Assembly (NCBI GenBank): GCA_009664345.1 | Contig: CP043547.1 | Coordinates: forward strand, 2,880,709 to 2,944,708 | Length of the DNA: 64,000 nucleotides | Direction of reading: 5' to 3' | Source of the DNA: Planctomycetales bacterium 10988 | GTDB taxonomy: Bacteria; Planctomycetota; Planctomycetia; Pirellulales; Pb10988 | Shown: in pieces, positions 57,650 through 64,000 of the stretch | Layout of the letters: each line of letters starts with the position of its first letter | Position numbering within the stretch: position 1 is the stretch's first letter | Notes under the pieces: generated by a model | The model's database searches: none | Told to the model about the DNA's origin: nothing | The model's input: only the letters and a program-made list of their open reading frames with translations | Translations under genes and position numbers: made by a program

Positions 57650-59410
57650 TTAGTGAATGAGAATGAACTCATTACTATTCAACAAAGCCCACCAGGTATC
57701 TTGCAAGGCTTCCGCCATATTTCCACTTCGAGCGGCGAGCAATTTCGAGGCATAATCCGATTCCTTGCCCGTCGGTCGTCGTGCCAAGGCAGCCAAATAA
57801 AGTTCATTCACCATTGTTTGGAAACGATCTTCGGAACTTCCCACCGTATGCAGGAAACTCCCCGGATCGACCGAAGTAGCCTGCTTGATGAGATCACTGT
57901 TCATCAGCATCAAGGCTTGCGGAATCGTTCCGTCAAAGGTCGTCGCTTCATCATTTTCATCCGTACCGAAATTCAACACAAACTGTTGCAGCCAACGGTT
58001 TTTGGTTTGTTCGGCTTCGGCATAAGTGGAACTGGTTTGATCCGCTTTCGAAGCGATCATCAACGACTCATAAAGCTGTTCGGCTTGCATTTGCCGGAGA
58101 TAGAAATGGGTGAACATCGGAGTGGACCCTTTAAGAGGATCGTCCTTGCTATTACCCGTCGTTATGCGACTTGAAAGCGAATAAGCTTCGCTCAAGGTAA
58201 TCCATTTCATCAACCGACGCATATCGTAACCGTAGTTGGCAAATTCGGTTCCCAAAAATTCCAACAATTCAGGATGCGATGGCGGATTATGCGGCCCCAT
58301 ATCATCGACGGGCTTCGTAAATCCATAGCCAAAGAAGTAGCCCCAGGTTCGATTCACATAGGCTTCCGGTAGGAAACTCGACTGACGAATCAACTGGGCC
58401 AAAGCTTCGCGACGACGGACATCTTCGACATAACCACTGTTATTGATTCGAGTTCCGTCGACGAATCGCGGATAGGCGACTTTCAACAAGCCGTTACGGA
58501 GTTCGTAATAGATTTCCGCTTCTTCCGGATTGCCACTTTCCCCGGCAAAGTCCTGATCTTGCAGACTTGCCATGACAACGTCGTTTCCTTCAAACGTCCG
58601 CAAAGCGACGGTTTGCTTGAAGAAAGCATTGAAGCTCCAGAAGGCGTCTTGCTTCCAGGAATTGAAGGGGTGATTATGACATTGAGTACACCCAACTCGT
58701 TGTCCTAAAAAGATTTGGGACACTTTATTGGTTGCCGGAACTTGCTCATCTTGGAGGTTATCCAACAGGAAGTTAACGGCTCCGTTGTAATCTTTTTCAC
58801 CCGGGGTATTGTTTCCACGGGCTTCGACCAATTCGTAGGCCAATTCATCATAAGGCTTGTTTTGCAACAAAGAACGACGGAGATACTGTTGCAAACCAGA
58901 GCGATTCACAGGGCGATCATCGTCATTGCCCCCATTGCGGCCGATCAGCAAGTTTGTCCAAACCGTGGTCCAGTTGCGGGCAAATTCCTCTTCGTACTTT
59001 TCCGAGAAGAGAAGTTTGTCAACGAGGGCTTCTTTCTTCTCCTTCGAACGGTCAGAGAGAAAATCTTTGACTTCGGTGGTCGAAGGAATACGGCCCAAGA
59101 GGTCGAGATAAACACGGCGGACCCACTTACCTTCATCCGCTTCTTTGGAAGGACGATATTCATAATCGGCCCAACCTTGACGGATTTGTTCATTAATAAA
59201 AGCGATAATACGGCCATCATCACTCAGCGGAGTCGTGTCCGCGGTCACAGCCTCCGTGGCGTTTTCCGAGTTATCCGCCAAGAGCGTATCTTCCGCGGCC
59301 ATGAGTTGGCTGGAAAATCCACACACAAGGAAACCAGCCAATAAAAGGCTTCCTCCGAGGTTCGCTGTTGAGCGAACGGTCGCTGCCAATGACGGTATGT
59401 TCAAACGCAT
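57650..59410 (-). CDS. DUF1549/DUF1553 planctomycete protein
   Basis: The 586-residue exported protein has a signal peptide (LLLAGFLVCGFSSQLMAA). The DUF1549 part shows VRRVYLDLLGRIPSTTEVKD and a CxxCH sequence in GQRVGCTQCHNHPFNSW, which could bind a c-type heme or only a metal. The DUF1553 part has RREALAQLIRQSSFLPEAYV, NRTWGYFFGYGFTKPVDDMG and SEAYSLSSR. Such proteins are very common in planctomycetes and usually paired with a DUF1501 gene; here no DUF1501 gene is adjacent. GGAGAAATAAGG precedes the ATG. Function is unsettled, perhaps in polysaccharide use. Confidence 0.9.
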   Translation of the reverse strand: MRLNIPSLAATVRSTANLGGSLLLAGFLVCGFSSQLMAAEDTLLADNSENATEAVTADTTPLSDDGRIIAFINEQIRQGWADYEYRPSKEADEGKWVRRVYLDLLGRIPSTTEVKDFLSDRSKEKKEALVDKLLFSEKYEEEFARNWTTVWTNLLIGRNGGNDDDRPVNRSGLQQYLRRSLLQNKPYDELAYELVEARGNNTPGEKDYNGAVNFLLDNLQDEQVPATNKVSQIFLGQRVGCTQCHNHPFNSWKQDAFWSFNAFFKQTVALRTFEGNDVVMASLQDQDFAGESGNPEEAEIYYELRNGLLKVAYPRFVDGTRINNSGYVEDVRRREALAQLIRQSSFLPEAYVNRTWGYFFGYGFTKPVDDMGPHNPPSHPELLEFLGTEFANYGYDMRRLMKWITLSEAYSLSSRITTGNSKDDPLKGSTPMFTHFYLRQMQAEQLYESLMIASKADQTSSTYAEAEQTKNRWLQQFVLNFGTDENDEATTFDGTIPQALMLMNSDLIKQATSVDPGSFLHTVGSSEDRFQTMVNELYLAALARRPTGKESDYASKLLAARSGNMAEALQDTWWALLNSNEFILIH

Positions 59411-59714
59411 TCCTTATTTCTCCTGCTGGGATCTTGCGGAGCCCTCGCCTTATCCTAGCTAATCTTGACAAGAATCGTCAATAAAAAAAGCGGTCATTTT
59501 AAGAGCTAGTGGTCAAAAACGACTAGACCTTGCAAAAACACTTCGATTATAGAGAAAGATCTTTCCCATTTCGACGACAAATTTTCAAGTACTTTGATTA
59601 TCGGTCATCTTGTTTCGAAGGGATGATTCTTTTCCTCCTCGCGTGGATTGCCCGAACACGAGGAGGAAGAATCTTAAGCTTTCGCCGAATTTTTACTGGA
59701 TCAAAGTTCTTCGA
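59411..59714. other. Intergenic region with a long inverted repeat
   Basis: GATTCTTTTCCTCCTCG at 59625-59641 pairs with CGAGGAGGAAGAATC at 59659-59673 (two-base bulge). It lies just past the sulfatase stop on the minus strand but has no clear T run, so it could be a Rho-dependent or stability element. The DUF1549/1553 promoter is not the issue here because that gene starts at the left edge of the region; no promoter boxes were identified. Confidence 0.5.
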
Positions 59715-61232
59715 TTATAATCGACTTCTCCCTTGATTACGAATTTGATCTAGCTCCTGTTGCAATTTTTTGACCATTTCCGGCTGCTTGAGCCAAAGAT
59801 TGTTGGTCTCCTTAGGGTCTTCTTTTAAATTATAAAGCTGTCCGGTGGGGCCATTGGGCTTCGGTTTCTCGATGCGAGGGAGGGAAAAACCGCCTGAACC
59901 GAGTTCTTCGGCCAACTTCCAATCTCCTTGGCGAATGGCAAAGACGCCCCTTCCGGAATGATGAACAATCGAAGTTCGCTTGAAGCCTTCGGGATTTTCC
60001 TCGAAAAGTGGCATCAAGCTGAAGCTGTCTTCCATGGCATCTTGAGGCAGATCGACATGGACGATCTCCGCAGTCGTCGCGGCGATATCGGTCAAACAAA
60101 TCGTCGCATCGCAAGTCGATTGAGCAGGAATTTTTCCCGGCCATCGAGCAACAAATGGCACGCGATGCCCACCTTCCCAGATATCCGCCTTCATTCCGCG
60201 AAGCCCTTCATTGGCATCATGGCCATATTCTTTGATGTCTTCGTCTCGCCAATGCGAACCATTATCACTGGTCACGATCACCAAGGTATTGTCAGCCAGC
60301 TGATGACGATCGAGCGTATTGAGAATCTGTCCCACCGTGGCATCGACTTGATGGACGAAATCACCATACCAATTGACTTCCGTGGAACCGACAAACTTCT
60401 TCGTCGGCAGCCAAGGTGTATGCGGGGCAGAGAAAGGAACATAGAGGAAGAACGGCTCGTCTTTATTATTTTTGACATGGCGATTAATGAATTTCACCGC
60501 TTCCTTCTGCGTGTTGGGCAGGACGTCGATATGACGGAAGCTCGGAGAAATCGGACCACCTCGCCAGAATCCTTCGCCACCACTCCATCGACGCGTGCTA
60601 TCTTCAGTTGTCTCGGTCGGAGGCTCTTCAGGCCGATGATTTCGCACAAAGACATAAGGTTGCATATCGAGAGAGGCGGGGATTCCATAGAAGAAATCAA
60701 AGCCGACTTCGAGCGGACCAGGTCGCAAAGGCCGGCTGTAATCGGTTTTTAGCTCCGGCTGTTCAGGATCATATTCTTGCAGGCCGAGATGCCATTTGCC
60801 GACGGCCCCGGTTTGATAACCCGCTTGTTGCAACATCTTCGGCATTGTTAAACGATCAAGGCTAATCAAGAGACGATCTTCCCCTTGGAGAACGCCTTTC
60901 TTCAAACGAGTCCGCCAACTATATCGCCCCGTGAGCAAACCATACCGCGTCGGAGTACAGACCGAAGAGGGCGAATGGGCATCGGTGAACTTCATTCCTT
61001 CTTTGGCCAGCCGATTCATGTTGGGGGTCGGAATTTTCGACTTCGGGTTGAAGCATCCCAAATCTCCTTGGCCCAAGTCATCCGCTAGAATCACAATAAT
61101 ATTCGGCGATTGCGGGTCCTTCGCCTGTCCACTTTCTTCCGTAATCAGAACCCCGACAACGGCAACGGCCGTCACCATGACCCACCGAGATACATGGCCT
61201 ACAGCCGTTCGCATGCAAACATTCAACATCAT
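59715..61232 (-). CDS. Formylglycine-dependent sulfatase (arylsulfatase A type)
   Basis: From ATG 61232, with AGGA upstream, the protein has 505 residues; the next ATG codon is an alternative. A signal sequence (WVMVTAVAVVGVLITEESGQ) indicates export. The metal-binding Asp pair is in IIVILADDLGQGDLGC. The modification motif is CTPTR within SSVCTPTRYGLLTGRYSWR (its Cys near residue 92). Further active-site parts are GKWHLGLQEYDPEQPELK and VIVTSDNGSHW. It is a different subtype from the sulfatase at 24.5 kb and lacks its C-terminal module. It stands between the DUF1549/1553 gene and the repeat protein gene on the same strand. Confidence 0.94.
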   Translation of the reverse strand: MMLNVCMRTAVGHVSRWVMVTAVAVVGVLITEESGQAKDPQSPNIIVILADDLGQGDLGCFNPKSKIPTPNMNRLAKEGMKFTDAHSPSSVCTPTRYGLLTGRYSWRTRLKKGVLQGEDRLLISLDRLTMPKMLQQAGYQTGAVGKWHLGLQEYDPEQPELKTDYSRPLRPGPLEVGFDFFYGIPASLDMQPYVFVRNHRPEEPPTETTEDSTRRWSGGEGFWRGGPISPSFRHIDVLPNTQKEAVKFINRHVKNNKDEPFFLYVPFSAPHTPWLPTKKFVGSTEVNWYGDFVHQVDATVGQILNTLDRHQLADNTLVIVTSDNGSHWRDEDIKEYGHDANEGLRGMKADIWEGGHRVPFVARWPGKIPAQSTCDATICLTDIAATTAEIVHVDLPQDAMEDSFSLMPLFEENPEGFKRTSIVHHSGRGVFAIRQGDWKLAEELGSGGFSLPRIEKPKPNGPTGQLYNLKEDPKETNNLWLKQPEMVKKLQQELDQIRNQGRSRL

Positions 61233-61375
61233 CAAAATCCTGTGGGGGCTAGAATTATTTCAAACAGATCAACCGTCATTGATCCAAAGAGTTCCTAATA
61301 TGAACCCTCTCCCCGTCCAAGTCAATCAAGGGGTTTTCTTTTTCGCTTGATCCCGATCAACATCTATCTTTTAAA

Positions 61376-61407
61376 ACAAAAAAGGCCGCCCCAAAACGAA
61401 GCAGCCT
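61376..61407 (-). terminator. Rho-independent terminator of the repeat protein gene
   Basis: On the minus strand AGGCTGCT (61407-61400) pairs with GGCGGCCT (61390-61383, with wobbles), followed by TTTTTTGTTTT. Confidence 0.65.
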
Positions 61408-61444
61408 ATAGAAATTTTATTGATTAACTTCAATAAACATTTAT

Positions 61445-64000
61445 TTATTGAATTCCTAGTCCACTAAATAGTTTATCCACTTTTTCAGACTGAGAATAAA
61501 AAGTGTTTACTTCGTCCCACCAAGATTTTTTAGGTTTTAAATATTCAAGCTTTACATCTTCAGGTGTTTCTTGCTCTGTAGAATTTGTATCTATCGAAAA
61601 AGTGAACATGGAAGACATAGGGCCTGACAGTTCTTCAAATAAATCTCTTGATGAAAAATTATATCCCCCGGCATTAAATAAACCGTTGTAATTCGTTGGG
61701 GAACCCGCAAAGAAATTCGATAAATCGTTTAAATTTGTTCCATCAAAGACTCTTGTATGCGGACCGCCGCTCGCTCCTGGAACGGTGATGATATCGAAGA
61801 AGCCATCGTTGTTGATATCCGCTGAAGCAACACGTACGCCCCCGGTGAAAGATGGATGATACGCATAAAAGTTTTGTAGCAAGCCAGCATCGGCGGAACT
61901 AAAGACTTTAATATGCGGGCCTCCTCCAGCTCCCGGAGAAGTGATCAAGTCATCAAGCCCGTCGTGATTGATATCGCCGGCTGCAACATACACTCCGCCG
62001 GTGAAAGCGGGATCATAGGCATAAAAGTTTGTCGCTGGTCCCGATTTTTGTTGACCGGTTCTTCCATCAAAGACACGAACATGCGGACCACCTCCGGCTC
62101 CTGGCGAGGTGATGATTTCCGCAAAGCCGTCGCCATCAATATCCCCGGCGGCCACGCGAACGCCGACGGTGACATTCGGAGCATAAGCATAAAACTCCGT
62201 GATGAGTGAACCGGTTTGCCCACTAAAGACTTTAATATGCGGACCCCCTCCGGCATCGACCGAGGTGATGATGTCATCAAAGCCGTCTTTGTTTACATCC
62301 CCGACCGCGACATAGAGACCGACAACGACATTCGGAGCATAGGCATAAAAATCGTGCGGGCCATTTTGAATCATCTGCCCCGTTGTACTATCAAAAACAC
62401 GCACATGAGGACCGCCACCCAAGCCGGGAACTGTCACGATATCAAGCGTGCCATCTCCATTGATATCCCCGGTGGCAACGCGGATGCCTCCGGTAAAGTC
62501 TTCTGTATAAGGGAAGAAACTAGAAAGTTCGGTCCCGGTTTCATCAAAGATTCTCACAATGGACGGTTCCCCATAGTCGGAACCGGTAACGATAAGTGGC
62601 TCTTCCTCCCGCAAGTCAAGCGACCAAAGCTCCGACCCCAAAGACCCCCCATTCGCGGAGAACATCAAGGTCCCATTAAAATTCGTTAGGCTGAGAGGAC
62701 GATATATTTCATTGACAATAGGAGCAAATCCAACCTTCTCTTCAAACTCTTTGACAAGAATGGTACCACTTGCAGTCCCATCCGACATCCAGAGCAGGCT
62801 ACTTCTATCTCCATCAGAAGCTTGAAAAAACAAAGTGCCATTCACGTTGGTCAAACTTCGTGGAGTACTCGAATAAGGTCCTTCATTGATATCTGCGACC
62901 AGCCTCTGATTTCCGCCATTCAAATCACTCTTCCAAAGTTCCACCCCAGTCGAACCGTCGTTGGCAGTGAAAAAGAGCGTGCCATTGACTTCCGTCCAGA
63001 TACTCCTCAATAGATTTCCGAAAGTTTCAGTCACCCCGGAAGTGGTGTTATCGACTCTCCAAAATTCCGTCCCGCTGGAAGTGTTGGCATAAAAATAAAG
63101 GAAATCATCGAGCACAGTGAGTGAAACAGGATCAGAATCCCCCTCGGGATTGATATCCGCAAAGAGAGTTGTCCCCGTTGAGGTGCCATCGCTTATCCAA
63201 AGCTCTCGACCGGTAGAAGGATGGGTAGCGGCAAAGAAAAGAGTACCGTGGAAACTTGTCAATTCGTTAGGAGAGGAACTACCGGTGGGATCGATATCCG
63301 CAACCATCGCCGTCCCGGCGGAAGTTCCATCACTCTTCCACAGCTCTCGCCCATAAGTAGCGGAATTCTCCGCAAAGAATAAGGTACCATCATGGTTTGT
63401 CAAATCGGAAGGATCATTCAAAACAGTCACCATGGAGGTACCGGCTGCCGTTCCATCTGTCTTCCAAAGGACATAGTCATTTGATTGGTTTTGAGCTAGA
63501 AAATAAACCGTCCCTGCCACTTCGGTCAGTTGTGTGGGATAGGAAGAATCCGCCCCTGGAAAAATGTCGGCCAGTAATCTGGTCCCATTCGTGGAGCCAT
63601 CACTCGCCCACAACTCTCTTCCGTGACTGCCATCGTCCGCGGTAAAATACAACGTTCCCTTGATATTTTGGAGATCGCGAGGAGAGGAGTAGAGAGTATC
63701 CCCTTCCAAAATATCTTTTAGTAAGAACGTACCTGCTGAAGTTCCATCGCTTCTCCATAGCTCCACGCCGGCGGTAAAGCTATTCGCTGTAAAGAAGAGC
63801 GTGCCATTACTGTTGAAAAAATTGTCTGGATCGGAACTGAGAACGCCTGGATCAATGTCTTTCACCAAAATCGTTCCGGCAGAAGTTCCATCAGTCTTCC
63901 ACAATTCATAGCCACTTGTTCCACTATTTGCACTAAAAAAGGCAGTGCCGTTGACATTGGTCAAGGAAAGGATTTTTGTGGACTCACTTCCACTCTTTAT
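61445..64000 (-). CDS. ELWxxDGT / FG-GAP repeat surface protein (5' end beyond window)
   Basis: The frame is open through the right edge of the window, so the start and any signal peptide lie outside. About 850 residues are visible. The first 500 or so are a chain of beta-propeller-like repeats with the signature ELWKSDGTSAGT and its spacer VNGTLFFTAND. After these come six FG-GAP/VCBS-type units with calcium-binding DINxDGxxD loops and the marker GGGPHVRVFD. The last 60 residues are a charged tail with a predicted coil (SQSEKVDKLFSGLG). Such proteins are usually secreted or surface-bound and act in adhesion. No anchor motif is seen at the C terminus. Confidence 0.85.
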   Translation of the reverse strand: MKSGSESTKILSLTNVNGTAFFSANSGTSGYELWKTDGTSAGTILVKDIDPGVLSSDPDNFFNSNGTLFFTANSFTAGVELWRSDGTSAGTFLLKDILEGDTLYSSPRDLQNIKGTLYFTADDGSHGRELWASDGSTNGTRLLADIFPGADSSYPTQLTEVAGTVYFLAQNQSNDYVLWKTDGTAAGTSMVTVLNDPSDLTNHDGTLFFAENSATYGRELWKSDGTSAGTAMVADIDPTGSSSPNELTSFHGTLFFAATHPSTGRELWISDGTSTGTTLFADINPEGDSDPVSLTVLDDFLYFYANTSSGTEFWRVDNTTSGVTETFGNLLRSIWTEVNGTLFFTANDGSTGVELWKSDLNGGNQRLVADINEGPYSSTPRSLTNVNGTLFFQASDGDRSSLLWMSDGTASGTILVKEFEEKVGFAPIVNEIYRPLSLTNFNGTLMFSANGGSLGSELWSLDLREEEPLIVTGSDYGEPSIVRIFDETGTELSSFFPYTEDFTGGIRVATGDINGDGTLDIVTVPGLGGGPHVRVFDSTTGQMIQNGPHDFYAYAPNVVVGLYVAVGDVNKDGFDDIITSVDAGGGPHIKVFSGQTGSLITEFYAYAPNVTVGVRVAAGDIDGDGFAEIITSPGAGGGPHVRVFDGRTGQQKSGPATNFYAYDPAFTGGVYVAAGDINHDGLDDLITSPGAGGGPHIKVFSSADAGLLQNFYAYHPSFTGGVRVASADINNDGFFDIITVPGASGGPHTRVFDGTNLNDLSNFFAGSPTNYNGLFNAGGYNFSSRDLFEELSGPMSSMFTFSIDTNSTEQETPEDVKLEYLKPKKSWWDEVNTFYSQSEKVDKLFSGLGIQ
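61740..62560 (-). repeat. Tandem coding repeat (six FG-GAP units)
   Basis: Six imperfect direct repeats of about 160-200 bases encode the GGGPHxxVF ... AGDIxxDGFxDIIT unit. Phrases such as the codons for FYAYAPN recur almost unchanged on the minus strand, which suggests unit duplication. Confidence 0.8.

Overview
This window is a piece of a bacterial chromosome, almost certainly from a member of the Planctomycetota. The evidence is the company of lineage-typical families: two formylglycine sulfatases, a DUF1549/DUF1553 protein with a CxxCH site, a DUF1080 protein, a Tat-exported Gfo/Idh/MocA oxidoreductase, a DUF1598-like protein, a YTV-repeat wall protein and an FhcB subunit of the methanofuran C1 pathway. 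Many genes have weak or no Shine-Dalgarno sequence. No rRNA, tRNA, CRISPR array, transposase or phage gene was seen. Genes are cut at both edges: the 3' end of nusG at the left, and a large repeat protein on the minus strand at the right.

Layout. 1-12.8 kb is the transcription/translation block nusG-rplK-rplA-rplJ-rplL-rpoB-rpoC-rpsL-rpsG, all on the plus strand. Several intergenic hairpins look like attenuators, and a new promoter and structured leader lie between rpoC and rpsL. The block ends at a terminator after rpsG, with no fusA or tuf following. 12.8-24 kb is mixed housekeeping and unknown genes: a GNAT acetyltransferase, a flavin disulfide oxidoreductase, a Lys/Pro-rich protein, a bacterial HDAC, a lipoprotein, YaeQ, a double S1-like protein, a large multi-pass membrane protein and a DUF2892 protein. 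24-31 kb holds a sulfatase, a DUF1080 protein, an overlapping pair (BRCT-like/MerR/TPR protein plus macro-domain protein) and the YTV protein. 31-44.6 kb holds a lipoate ligase-like protein, a ZIP transporter, an orphan pair (CPSC protein plus radical SAM activase-like protein), a gene-poor stretch with a probable small RNA, RlmKL, a Gfo/Idh oxidoreductase, FhcB, a GT-C glycosyltransferase, an ABM monooxygenase-like protein and a TIGR01777 epimerase. 44.6-64 kb holds a DUF1598-like protein, an FHA protein, a lone rplX, an MBL hydrolase, small unknown proteins, a TPR-AAA ATPase, a large exported STN/Gly-rich protein, a parvulin, a DUF1549/1553 protein, a second sulfatase and an ELWxxDGT/FG-GAP repeat protein.

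The structure least explained by ordinary annotation is a set of four intergenic elements (13.4, 15.95, 17.6 and 49.0 kb). Each is made of two inverted arms built from short degenerate direct repeats, separated by a loop of roughly 80-130 bases. Two of them share nearly identical arms 35 kb apart with different centres. The other two end exactly at a start codon. A second unexplained item is a probable small RNA at 35.84-35.96 kb with its own promoter and terminator. Domain assignments were made by eye from motifs; no search or structure prediction was run.
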